Assembly: GCA_028752905.1 (NCBI GenBank)
Contig: JAQNBH010000010.1
Span: 26,268,242 to 26,332,241, forward strand
Origin: Cladorhizidae sp. MBARI D1340-BT2
Taxonomy: Eukaryota > Porifera > Demospongiae > Poecilosclerida > Cladorhizidae
Length of the DNA: 64,000 bases
Reading direction: 5' to 3'
A program made the position numbers and the translations under genes. The notes below the pieces were generated by a model. It saw nothing but the letters and a program-made list of their open reading frames with translations, was not told the origin of the DNA and ran no database searches. This document shows positions 46,392 to 56,448 of this stretch, piece by piece (the first letter of the stretch is position 1; every line of letters starts with the position of its first letter).

Positions 46392-47248
46392 ACCACACTC
46401 GGGAATCTACTGTATAGGAAATTGTGCGCGTCTGCACATGGGCATTGCTCATTACGCAGCCTCTTGGTAGTAATCGGCCATCTTCTTGCAGGAGTGTTCA
46501 ATGCTATTTGCTTAGCAACCATCCTTTAGACTTCTTAATGTCGGGTTGCTATGGGCATTGTTTGCATCAGACTAGAAAGAGAGTAGAAATATAATCCAGT
46601 GTGTTGACACAGCCTTTTACATAGTAAGTCTCTTTGAAGTGAGGGTGTGCGTGTGATTGCCACCCACTGCCACTGGTACAATATCTAATGACTTTTGAAG
46701 GTCGTGTTTGGTCTATGCATCGAGGGAAGTGCCTGAATGGATCGACACATGCCACAGCAGCTGTGTTGTGTGTTGGACTACTGAAGGATTAGCTATAATT
46801 GTGGCTATTCATTTTCCCCCTTCTTTTTGGTCGCTGTCAATAACCATACTTTCCTCTGTAGAGATTGAGGTTTGCACTGTGCAGGAGGTTTCCTGTGCTG
46901 AACAGAGGTGTTTGTGGTGGCCTTGGCTGGAGCAGCTGAGCTTAATCTGCTTGGAGGGTGGCTTCTGTTTCTGCTAGGCCACCATAGCCGCTTACTGTGT
47001 GCCCACAATTACCTATAGTCTTCTTTCTGTTCGAGTATTTTATCCATCATCAGTTAACTCCTTCTCTGCTGACTGTGCAGCTAGTTCTCTCTCCTCAATA
47101 ACCATCTGTAGGCTATCCTTCATTTTGGTTAGTAATCTCTTCTCTAGCTAAAGATTTCTATGAAATATATTTCAATCTTAGTTCAGGGGTGTGACTATAT
47201 GGGTTTCATTTGATAGTGTTTGTTAATGTTTACTGTTGTTAGTCTTGT

Positions 47249-47249
<1 letters not shown>
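46392..47249. other. No gene recognised
   Basis: SPPL2 intron 1. Frames up to 89 residues on both strands show no motif. Confidence 0.5.
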
Positions 47250-47340
<91 letters not shown>

Positions 47341-47394
47341 TATTATTACTACTACTACTACTACTACTATTACTACTATTACTACTACTACTAC

Positions 47395-47430
<36 letters not shown>

Positions 47431-47480
47431 GATTATATTATTATTACGATTATATTATTATTACGATTATATTATAATTA
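47250..47480. repeat. TTA/CTA trinucleotide microsatellite
   Basis: Pure TTA blocks with an internal CTA block (about 47335-47400) and GATTATATTATTAC at the right edge. Poly-Leu and poly-Tyr frames are artefacts. Confidence 0.97.
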
Positions 47481-47781
47481 CTTATAATTACTTGAATGAG
47501 AAATAAACTTGAATGAGAAATAAAAAAGTAAATTATGCTACATAGCAGGTTGTGCAGTTTTATTTTCCTAGTTCCTTCACACCTCCCTTTCTTCCTCCTC
47601 CCCACGCCACTTTCCCCCCTCCCAATGCCCCCTTTCTTCCCTCTCCCGTACCCCTTTCTCCCCTCTCCCTTCATCCCTTTCTTCAAACCTTCCCACGCCC
47701 TCTTTCTTCACCTCCCATGCCCCTTTCTCTCCCCCCCCCCCCCCCCCCCCCCTCCCAATCACACCTCCTTCCCCCCTCCAG
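47481..47781. other. Pyrimidine-rich end of SPPL2 intron 1
   Basis: A 200-bp C/T-rich tract with a poly-C run at 47736-47752 leads directly into the acceptor cccccctccag of exon 2; overlapping frames here are compositional artefacts. Confidence 0.8.
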
Positions 47782-47933
47782 TCCTGGCTCTCCAACTCCA
47801 CTGCAGTCTACCTCAGTGCGTATGTCCCTCCCGTCTTGCACTTTGATCCCAGCTCCCTCCTCCTGTTTTGTATTGCCGTGGGAACAGTGCTGCTGGCCTC
47901 GTTCCTGGCCAACAACCCCTTCCAGTTCCTCAG
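47782..47933 (+). CDS. SPPL2: SPPL2-like protease exon 2 (end of PA domain, TM1)
   Basis: Begins SWLSNSTAVYLSAYVPPVLH, which aligns with the RTVxAALYAP segment after the PA domain of SPPL2. It then gives the first membrane segment (SSLLLFCIAVGTVLLASFLA). In-phase with exon 1 (phase 0 in) and leaves phase 2 (AG) before a GTAATG donor. Intron 1 is 7.5 kb. Confidence 0.92.
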
Positions 47934-48116
47934 GTAATGCTGACAAATGCGATCGGATATGAGAAAAAAAGGATTATTTGTGCCAACAACAAATTGTAAA
48001 ATGTATAATACACACACACACTCACACACACACATCTACTAATACTAATACTTGTATTTGCCTTCAGACTTCCACATATTTTTGGGGCGAATGAATTTAA
48101 GAGCTGATTCTGTGTT

Positions 48117-48497
48117 TATGTAGGTAGGTATGTATGTAGGTATGTAGGTAGGTATGTAGGTAGGTAGGTATGTAGGTAGGTATGTAGGTAGGTAGGTATG
48201 TAGGTAGGTAGGTATGTAGGTAGGTAGGTATGTATGTAGGTTTATATGTAGGTAGGTAGGTAGGTATGTAGGTAGGTAGGTAGGTAGGTAGGTAGGTAGG
48301 TAGGTAGGTAGGTAGGTAGGTAGGTAGGTAGGTAGGTAGGTAGGTAGGTAGGTAGGTAGGTAGGTAGGTATGTAGGTAGGTATGTATGTAGGTTTATATG
48401 TAGGTAGGTATGTAGGTAGGTAGGTATGTATGTAGGTAGGTATGTAGGTAGGTATGTAGGTAGGTATGTATGTAGGTTTATATGTAGGTAGGTATGT
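48117..48497. repeat. GTAG tetranucleotide microsatellite
   Basis: Nearly continuous TAGG/TATG units over 380 bp, with three TTTATATGTAGG interruptions. Minus-strand Thr-Tyr-Leu-Pro frames are artefacts. Confidence 0.97.
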
Positions 48498-48887
48498 AGT
48501 GTTCCTGAACCCGACACCAGTGGACTCAAATTTGATGATTATGATGTCACTCTATAATTACAAATAGGATGATTATTCTCTGGTCAAACTGGTTTTTGGT
48601 GTTTTCACTATTTTTGGTGGCTCACACTTAGACAATGATCATTCGCTAATGGGAGCGCTGGTTACCAATCCAATCCACTTCTTGTGATTACTCTTGGATG
48701 GGAGTGGTTCCATTGGTGTACTAACAGTGTTCACACATTATCAATAATCAGGGTTTCATAATTAACAGTATCAGGCTGAGATTTAAGTGGAGCGCCTGAT
48801 TGCTCTTACAGATCTGTTATGTTCCAGCCAACAGGTATCACTTGGCTTGATCATCTTTAGTTGGGGGTTTGTTGATGCCTGCATCCC
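48498..48887. other. No gene recognised
   Basis: SPPL2 intron 2, unremarkable; CAGGGTTTCATAATTAA near 48748 resembles one end of the small fold-back element at 12.5 kb. Confidence 0.5.
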
Positions 48888-49637
48888 CTTTAGGGGGGAC
48901 AAAACCATTTTAGTAGTAAAGTGTTAAAAATACTTGTGGTTACCACTTTATAGCTCCACAAGATTCTGCAAACTTCATGATATGGACTTGACATATAGCT
49001 CAAAAGATCGGTCTCTCTGTGTGCTCTCTTTTGATAATAAAACATTTTTCATGGCTACAACTATACCCAAGTTATAGGAGCAAAAGTGGAGGGACCTCAA
49101 ACTTGAGTGCCTGATTTTGCCCACATAAATATCTCCAGATTGCTAAATGCTAGAAAGTTGAAATTAGCACCCGAGGCTAGAGGAAGCCCTATCTGCATCA
49201 ACCTTTTCATTAGGTGCTAAAACGTAAATACATGGTCAAGCGCCTGGTTGGAAAATCAATTTCGTAAAATTCTTTTTCCAACCACGCACTTGACCACATA
49301 CTTAAGTTTTAGCACCTGACGAAAAAGGTCAATGCAGAGAGTAGGGCTTCCTCTAGCCTTTCAACTTTCTAGCATTTAGCAATCTGGAGATATTTATGTG
49401 GCAAAATCAGGCAATTAGGTTTTGAGGTCCCCCCCCACTTTTGATCTTATAACTTGGGTATAGTTGTAGCTATAAAAAATGTTTTATTATCAAAAGAGAG
49501 CACGCAGAGAGACCTATCTTTTGAGCTATATATCAAGTCCATACCATGCAGTTTGCAGAATCTATGGAGCTATAAAGTGGTAACCACAAGTATTTCAACA
49601 CTTTACTACAAAAATGGTTTCGTCCCCCTTTTAAAGT
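48888..49637. mobile_element. Fold-back element, family A, copy 4 (near complete)
   Basis: About 750 bp and palindromic almost end to end. The left end is TTTAGGGGGGACAAAACCAT and the complement of the right end is CTTTAAAAGGGGGACGAAAC. Then come CTTGTGGTTACCACTTTATAGCTCC-type arms, a GGTCTCTCTGTGTGCTCTC block and a TTGGAAAAT/ATTTTCCAA-like centre near 49265. No reading frame. It sits next to, and appears to interrupt, the minus-strand transposase that starts at 49637. Confidence 0.88.
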
Positions 49638-50919
49638 GCAGAAAACTGCTTTGGAGAGTAGTGGAACAATTCTTCCAAACAGACATCAGTGTTGCAAAGA
49701 TTTTCATCAGATTTGGCAGGCATCTAGCAGCTGAAACACAGCAAAGCTGCAGAACATGTGCCCTACAGTGCACAAACAATGCTCGTGGTGCCATGTGCAG
49801 ATACACATTTGGACTCCATTCTTCATGCCTGAGAAGGTAGCAGCCCCGCATATCCCTGTCCTCTCAGTTTCCCGGCAACAATGCCACTGTCTGCTAGGAA
49901 AGCTTTCAGTGCAGCAAATATTGAAGTATCACATGCAGAAAGGCTAATAAGTCCCAGGAAATGTTCCACTGGTGAACCATAACTGTCAACCCATCTGAAG
50001 CAGATTGAAAGCTCCTCAGTTATTGCTATATCTGTCAACTCATTAGCCAGTATTGAACAGCATGCTGCTTTTTTAAGAGATTTGGGGAACCATGTTGGAT
50101 CCACAGGCTGATGGCCATCAAGATACTCACTTAAGGTCACATAAGAGCTCAGTGGTTGGCATTTCTTGGAGCCATATCTAAATTTTCTTCACTTCATCAT
50201 CATCATTCTCCACCATAAGCTGAACCACATCATAAAAATTAAAATGTGCTATTTTACACAAAAAGTACACGATTCTCTGCAACTTTGCGATCAGTACACA
50301 GTTTTGTTGCTTCATCTGTTCATCGTATCTCTCTTTCCCTTGCTTGAGCTGAAAGATTACAGTTCCTTCAGCTTGGGTTTGTTTCTCTGCCTCTACTTTG
50401 GCTTTTGCTACCTTGTGCCATGCTGAAGCTTCGTGTGTTTTCATTTTATCCAGTGCCTTTTTCCAGATGGACACTGGGCGAGAAATCCAAGCTCCCTGTG
50501 TGTGCTTCAGTACTTCCCTATCCTCCTAAATATGGGAACAGTACTGACACAACATCCCATTGGTCGCAGAGTTGTAACTTATCCAATAATATTTCCCTAG
50601 CCAGTGTGGCTGGAACTTCAGCTTCAGCTTCTTTCCCATAACAGCACCTTTGCTGCCAGTAACTTGGCTAGCCTGTTTCTTCTGACAGTGAAGTTGATGT
50701 AACTGCAGAAGTGGACTGCTGTGTGGGATTCTCCTCAGATGTATCATTAAATTCTGACTTATCACTGCCAACATCCTTGGCCTCCTGGCTGTTCTTTGGT
50801 GTGGATGACTCTGAGTCATTTCCGAGTCTGGGCACTTCACTGACAGCAGTAGAAACTGGGTCATGAGAGTCAATAGGGTCAGGCAGTGTACGTTTCATCA
50901 GAAATCTTCTGATATCCAT
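49638..50919 (-). pseudogene. hAT-like transposase with TTF zinc finger and DUF4371 region (hAT copy 3)
   Basis: Minus strand from ATG 50919 (MDIRRFLMKRTLPDP). A Ser/Thr-rich linker is followed by a TTF-type zinc finger with WLGKYYWISYNSATNGMLCQ then YC (about 50620-50530). A Lys/Gln-rich helix follows (50474-50178), then LRGQGYAGLL (about 49870), the DUF4371/hAT signature, and LFVHCRAHVLQLCC (about 49770-49730). The C-terminal dimerisation part is missing where fold-back element copy 4 starts. Frame changes and stops are frequent. It resembles ZMYM1-like domesticated transposases, but the decay argues for a transposon remnant. It lies in SPPL2 intron 2, antisense. Confidence 0.8.
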
Positions 50920-50929
50920 GATGATGAAT

Positions 50930-51340
50930 GAAGACTTGTATGATTGGAAGTGCAGTGGCAGGCTCAGGGTATTTATTTTAGAGGCAGACCTGACTGTGGG
51001 GAATCCCCAGGGCTAACAGCTTAAGGAATTTTCCAAATGGCTTCCAAGCTCAGGAAACTGACTTCATCATCCAATCAAGTCAGTACTGGCATAATCCCCC
51101 CCGCCCCAATGTGGGTGGCTGCACAGTAGCACTGACTAATCTATCTGCATACTGTTCCTGCTGAACCCCCTGAACCCCCACCTCCCCACCCCCCACGTTG
51201 AAAAATCCTGGACTGATAAGGTGTTTGCCCTTGCGTTGTATTTGCAACATGTGCCTGTCCCATGTGCAGATAAATTTTAATTCCAAGCTGGAAGTTGAGA
51301 ACGTCAGGAGGATGGCAGGGAAGATGGCGAACTTCACTGC
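50930..51340. other. No gene recognised
   Basis: Flank of the hAT remnant with C-rich patches near 51090 and 51175. Confidence 0.5.
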
Positions 51341-51355
51341 CTAAAGCAGGGAGAG

Positions 51356-51560
51356 ATGGAAGCTGAAGCTGCACACCAGAAGTTGCTGAGCTCACTTCCT
51401 AGCTGGAAAGTCGAGAACATTAGGACTCTAGCAGACTCTTTCTCTGACCTCGATGATGACGATGATGAACTGAAAGATAACAAAATACCAGTTGATGAGG
51501 GAAGACTGCTAAGCTTTGTTTCGAACTTTGGTCGGGCCTCAACTCCATCTTCTCCCACTA
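51356..51560 (+). CDS. Unrecognised open block in SPPL2 intron 2
   Basis: The ATG at 51356 opens MEAEAAHQKLLSSLPSWKVE, then an acidic Asp run (DLDDDDDELKDNKIPVDEG) and a Ser/Pro stretch. It continues into the minisatellite at 51600. A weakly similar copy of the WKVENIRTLA part lies just upstream (about 51285-51325). The composition looks coding but no family, acceptor or donor is clear. It may be a fragment of a transposon-encoded or retrocopied protein. Confidence 0.25.
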
Positions 51561-51599
51561 TGTTCAACTTCTCTGTGCTAGTGTTTGTTGGCTTAAGCA

Positions 51600-51890
51600 A
51601 GCTCAACACGACTGGGAGGATCTGTTGCTCAAGCTAGCTCAATATGACTGAGAGGATCTGTTGCTCAAGCTCAACACGACTGGGAAGATCTGTTGCTCAA
51701 GCTAGCTCAATATGACTGAGAGGATCTGTTGGCTCAAGATAGCTCAACACGACTGGGAGGATCTGTTGCTCAAGATAGCTCAATATGACTGGGAGGATCT
51801 GTTGGCTCAAGCTCAATACGACTGGGAGGATCTGTTGGCTCAAGCCTGGGAGGATCTGTTGCCCAAGCTAGCTCAATACAACGGCAGTCT
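51600..51890. repeat. ~48-bp irregular minisatellite (SPPL2 intron 2)
   Basis: About six units of GCTCAACACGACTGGGAGGA plus TCTGTTGCTCAAGCTA, with single-unit deletions. Confidence 0.92.
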
Positions 51891-51997
51891 ATTAGAATTG
51901 CACTCTAAAAGTTTTGCTTTAAATTTGCTGTGGCTATGTCTTGAGCGGAGGTGACAGTTAAGGGCGGTTCTTATAGTCACTTCAGTCCTAGCTACAT

Positions 51998-53085
51998 GTT
52001 TACAATTGGCCTATATACTTGTTTACAATTGCCCTATATACTTGTTTACAATTGGCCTATATACTTGTTTACAATTGCCCTATATACTTGTTTACAATTG
52101 GCCTGTATACTTGTTTACAATTGGCCTATATACTTGTTTACAATTGGCCTATATACTTGGTTACAATTGGCCTATATACTTGTTTATAATTGGCCTATAT
52201 ACTTGTTTACAATTGCCCTATATACTTGTTTACAATTGGCCTGTATACTTGTTTACAATTGCCCTATATACTTGTTTACAATTGGCCTATATACTTGTTT
52301 ACAATTGGCCTATATACTTGTTTACAATTGGCCTATATACTTGTTTATAATTGGCCTATATACTTGTTTACAATTGGCCTATATACTTGTTTACAATTGG
52401 CCTATATACTTGTTTACAATTGGCCTATATACTTGTTTACAATTGGCCTATATACTTGTTTACAATTGCCCTATATACTTGTTTACAATTGGCCTATATA
52501 CTTGTTTACAATTGCCCTATATACTTGTTTATAATTGGCCTATATACTTGTTTACAATTGGCCTATATACTTGTTTACAATTGCCCTATATACTTGTTTA
52601 TAATTGGCCTATATACTTGTTTACAATTGGCCTATATACTTGTTTACAATTGGCCTATATACTTGTTTACAATTGGCCTATATACTTGTTTACAATTGGC
52701 CTATATACTTGTTTACAATTGCCCTATATACTTGTTTACAATTGGCCTATATACTTGTTTACAATTGGCCTATATACTTGTTTACAATTGGCCTATATAC
52801 TTGTTTACAATTGGCCTGTATACTTTTTTACAATTGGACTATTTACTTGTTTACAATTGGCCTATATACTTGTTTACAATTGGCCTATATACTTGTTTAC
52901 AATTGGCCTATATACTTGTTTACAATTGGCCTATATACTTGTTTACAGTTGGCCTATATACTTGTTTACAATTGGCCTATATACTTGTTTACAATTGACC
53001 TATATACTTGTTTACAATTGGCCTATATACTTGTTTACAATTGCCCTATATACTTGTTTACAATTGGCCTATATATATAATTGTT
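51998..53085. repeat. 23-bp minisatellite, about 47 units (SPPL2 intron 2)
   Basis: Very homogeneous GGCCTATATACTTGTTTACA plus ATT units; GCCCTATA variants recur. Since 23 is not a multiple of three, each frame cycles through three peptides (ILVYNWP, YLFTIGL, YTCLQLA), and all three frames lack stops, giving a 384-residue artefact. Confidence 0.97.
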
Positions 53086-53507
53086 TACAATATACTTGGA
53101 CGTGATTTCTAAATAGGCGGGGCTCAAAATAATTGTTTTAGGTTGTTGTTTTTACCCCAACCTCGAACATTGCATCCCAAAAACTAACAAGGGTTACATA
53201 CTTGGTGTGTGGTTTGTCTTTATCTGGTACTCTCTGTCCCCATCCCTCCTTACACTACACCTACTCTCCCCCACACTATTCCCCCATCTCCTTCTCCACC
53301 CTACCACCCTCCCTCTGCCCTTACTCCCTCTGCCCTTACTCCCTCTGCCCTTACTCCCTCTGCCCTCTCCCTCTGCCCTCTCCCTCTGCCCTCTCCCTCT
53401 GCCCTCTCCCTCCTTTCACCCCTCCACCCCTTCCACCAACAATTTTCCACACCCCATCTTCCTCTCTCTACTCTCCCACACCTCATCTCTTCCCTCCATC
53501 CCTGCAG
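53086..53507. other. Pyrimidine-rich end of SPPL2 intron 2
   Basis: C/T-rich sequence with a CCCTCTGCCCTTACT/CCCTCTGCCCTCT short repeat (53318-53410) leading to the exon 3 acceptor. Confidence 0.8.
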
Positions 53508-53677
53508 GTATGGCCTACTATTCCGACCTAACAACGAGTGCCAGTTCAATTCAGATGAAAACAGCAGTGTTAGTAGCAAGAAGCTGTCAGTGGCCACCAC
53601 GCTGGTAGGGATGGTCATTATGGTGGCCTCCACCTGCATCCTCCTCCTTCTGCTCTACTTCTTCTACACACCCATGG
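53508..53677 (+). CDS. SPPL2: SPPL2-like protease exon 3 (TM2)
   Basis: Follows the acceptor tccctgcag. It completes the split Arg codon, then encodes YGLLFRPNNECQFNSDENSS and the second membrane segment (TTLVGMVIMVASTCILLLLL). One sequon (NSS) lies in the loop. It ends in phase 1 (G) at a GTGAGC donor. Intron 2 is 5.6 kb. Confidence 0.92.
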
Positions 53678-53922
53678 GTGAGCAAGCTTCATGGGAGAAG
53701 AGGTGCTGGCTTTCTCTCTGTCAATAATGTATTAGCTGATTAATGTATTAGCTGATTAATGTATTAGCTGAAAGGATATGTGGGCATTAGCCCATTAATT
53801 AAACACGGGGCATGAGCAGCATTGGCCAATTAATTAACTCGGGACATATGCATCACAAGCTGATTATTAAAACTAGTCTGGTGCAACACTAGCTGATTAA
53901 TATACTGGACATGAGCATTGAT

Positions 53923-54122
53923 CTAAAGGCTGGTTCACAACATGACGCTGGCCGAGCGTTACATTGCGTTTTGTCGATTGACCTTTGACCCGAGTGCGGT
54001 GGGCACGAGATGTTCTGATTGGTCCGACGCTGGATTAGAACAAAGGCACTCGGGTCAAAGGTTAATCGACAAACCGCAACGCAGTGCAACGATCGGCCAG
54101 CATCGTCTTGTGAACCACTCTG
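53923..54122. mobile_element. Fold-back MITE, family B, short copy
   Basis: A 200-bp near-perfect palindrome: left CTAAAGGCTGGTTCACAACA and right arm complement AGTGGTTCACAAGACGATGC, with matching ACCTTTGACCCGAGTGC blocks inside. The ends match the 443-bp element at 20194. It is CpG-rich compared with its surroundings. Confidence 0.85.
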
Positions 54123-54211
54123 GACATATGCATCATTACTGGGCATGTGCAGATTAGCTCTTGATATGTGCAGCTAGAGCATGAGAAACAATAAATCTTA
54201 GCTGCTTTATT

Positions 54212-54815
54212 TTTACTGTGTCACACATATGCAGAGCAGGTTAAAGTCACACATATGCAGAGTAGGTTAAAGTCGCACATATGCAGAGCAGGTTAAAGTC
54301 ACACATATGCAGAGCGGGTTAAAGTCACACATATGCAGAGCAGGTTAATGTCACACATATGCAGAGCAGGTTAAAGTCACACATATGCAGAGCAGGTTAA
54401 AGTCACACATATGCAGAGCAGGTTAAAGTCACACATATGCAGAGCAGGTTAAAGTCACACATATGCAGAGCAGGTTAATGTCACACACATGCAGAGCAGG
54501 TTAATGTCACACATATGCAGAGCAGGTTAATGTCACACATATGCAGAGCAGGTTAATGTCACACACATGCAGAGCAGGTTAAAGTCACACATGCAGAGTA
54601 GGTTAAAGTCACACATATGCAGAGCAGGTTAAAGTCACACATATGCAGAGCAGGTTAATGTCACACACATGCAGAGCAGGTTAATGTCACACATATGCAG
54701 AGCAGGTTAATGTCACACATATGCAGAGCAGGTTAATGTCACACACATGCAGAGCAGGTTAAAGTCACACATGCAGAGTAGGTTAATGTCACACATATGC
54801 AGAGCAGGTTAAAGT
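54212..54815. repeat. 26-bp minisatellite (SPPL2 intron 3)
   Basis: About 23 units of ACATATGCAGAGCAGGTTAA plus AGTCAC, with AAGTC/ATGTC and ATATGC/ACATGC variants. A run of variants recurs at 54480-54590 and 54660-54770, indicating a block duplication of about 180 bp. Confidence 0.96.
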
Positions 54816-55299
54816 GATGGGAGTGTATGTAGGTATATACATGTATGTGTGTCCGATCAAAAGTATCATGAGTCCCAGCCTCTTACTCCCCGCAAGAGAC
54901 GTGGGAATTCCTTATGCGTCGGCATGCCAATTAAAAAGTCAATTAGCCAGCCAATTTCTCATTAAATTATGCAATGCACATATGTATGAAGTTAAGTTAA
55001 TGCATCTTGCATTTGTGTTACTCTACGTTAAGATTAATTGTGCTAACATCCAATTGTTTGGTGCAATGATGGTATGATGGTGATAATGATGGTGATGATA
55101 GTGATGGTGATATGGTGATGACTGTGATGGTGATATGGTGGTGATGGTGATGATAGTGATGTTGATATGGTGATGATAGTGATGGTGATGACTGTGATTG
55201 TGATGATAGTGATTGTGATATGGTGATGATGATTATGGGATGACGGCACTGATGACAATGTGCTGTGATGATGATACAATGGCATGATGACCACTGCAG
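54816..55299. other. SPPL2 intron 3 end with GATGGTGAT repeats
   Basis: 55070-55260 is an irregular GATGGTGATAT-type repeat running up to the exon 4 acceptor. The minus-strand Ile/Thr/His frames are artefacts. Confidence 0.8.
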
Positions 55300-55399
55300 T
55301 GTACATTGTGCTGGTTCTCTACTCGATTGCTTCTGTGTTTGGCCTCTACAATTTGCTCTCTCCATTTTTGGCTCTTCTCCCACTGGGAGACAACCTGAG
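55300..55399 (+). CDS. SPPL2: SPPL2-like protease exon 4 (TM3)
   Basis: A 100-nt exon after ccactgcag, ending at GTGAGT. Joined in phase 1 it gives VYIVLVLYSIASVFGLYNLL and SPFLALLPLGDNL, matching the SPPL2 segment with the conserved GLY and P(L/F)G residues. Leaves phase 2. Confidence 0.9.
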
Positions 55400-55545
55400 G
55401 TGAGTTCAAATTAAAGACAGGCACATAGCACATATGGCAGCAGTGAATGTACAGTATTCCATTATACTCCCCCCCCCCCAAAACAATAATCTCAAGCATG
55501 ATTCAAATCTTCTTTGTAATAGGGATATTATGTGTGTGATACGAT

Positions 55546-56071
55546 CTGGGAAAAGGGCCCACTTCGCCCAAAAACTGATTTTGCACTGAAATAGCTACCA
55601 AGGTTATGAATCATGATATTTTAATAAATTACCTCAGGGGCATCTTGGGTCATTGCTCTATCTTTCTGCAAAGTTACAATGCCAAGAAGCGCTTCTTTCC
55701 ATCCAAGTTAGCAGTTAGAAAAAGCTTAAAAAATAGAGAAGCCACGCGAAGCTACCGCGTAGACGCAATGAAAATACGGGCATGCGGAAATTTCCCTTCG
55801 GTTTCCTAAATAAAAAGCACAGCGATTGAAAATGTGATGTCATCAATGCGTGACGCGGAGTTTCGCGTAAAACAACAAGAGAAATTTCAATACGCGTTTT
55901 CTTGTTTGAGGTTGTTGTGAAGAATTAGCAAAACTGTGTATAACTTTGGAATTGCATTAGATCAAGGCACAAGGCACAATTCCAGTACCATTCCACTTAG
56001 CTATCCTTGCGTTTTAACCTTGTGCAAATAATGCATTTTTTTTGTTTTTGGCGAAGTGGGCCCTTTTCTAG
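55546..56071. mobile_element. Fold-back MITE with GAAAAGGGCCCACTTCGCC ends
   Basis: The left end GGGAAAAGGGCCCACTTCGC and right end GGCGAAGTGGGCCCTTTTCT form inverted repeats of about 20 bp or more around 525 bp. The interior has many CpG (CGCGAAGC, CCGCGTAGACGC, GTGACGCGGAG) unlike the surrounding intron. No coding content. Confidence 0.72.
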
Positions 56072-56215
56072 TCAAGTGTATATATTAGCATGTTAGCTGG
56101 TTGTTGAGCAAGATATTTACAGCATCAGCTAGCAAGAAAATGGCTGCCTTACTACCGTTAAGCCGCTGAACAACCGATGTGCATGAGCAAACATAATCTC
56201 TCAATGAACTCTCAG

Positions 56216-56311
56216 TTGACATAATAACATTACAATGAACTCAATAATCAACTTCAAATTGTACTCGCATGATGCTTCGACTAGATGCTCTAGATAGCCT
56301 TCATCAGGAAT
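56216..56311 (-). ncRNA. Penelope tail motif, hammerhead-like core (copy 5)
   Basis: Minus strand CCTGATGAAGGCTATCTAGAGC then ATCTAGTCGAAGC and AATTTGAAGTTGATTATTGAG. GAAA reads GAAG here, which would break a hammerhead core. It forms the 3' tail of the Penelope element to its right. Confidence 0.6.
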
Positions 56312-56448
56312 AATGAGCTCTAAGATTTGTGTGAGCCTGGTAGCTAGCTATTCACCACGTGCTACAAAACCTACAAAACCACACCTCGGCGCGCACATCC
56401 AGCACGTGAATCGGCACACGCGTCCAACACGTGAACCATCATATGCAT

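Noticed and set aside
51951..53105. 384-codon frame resembling a hydrophobic repeat protein
   Set aside because: A 23-bp repeat read through three phases; all three frames are open, which shows lack of coding constraint.
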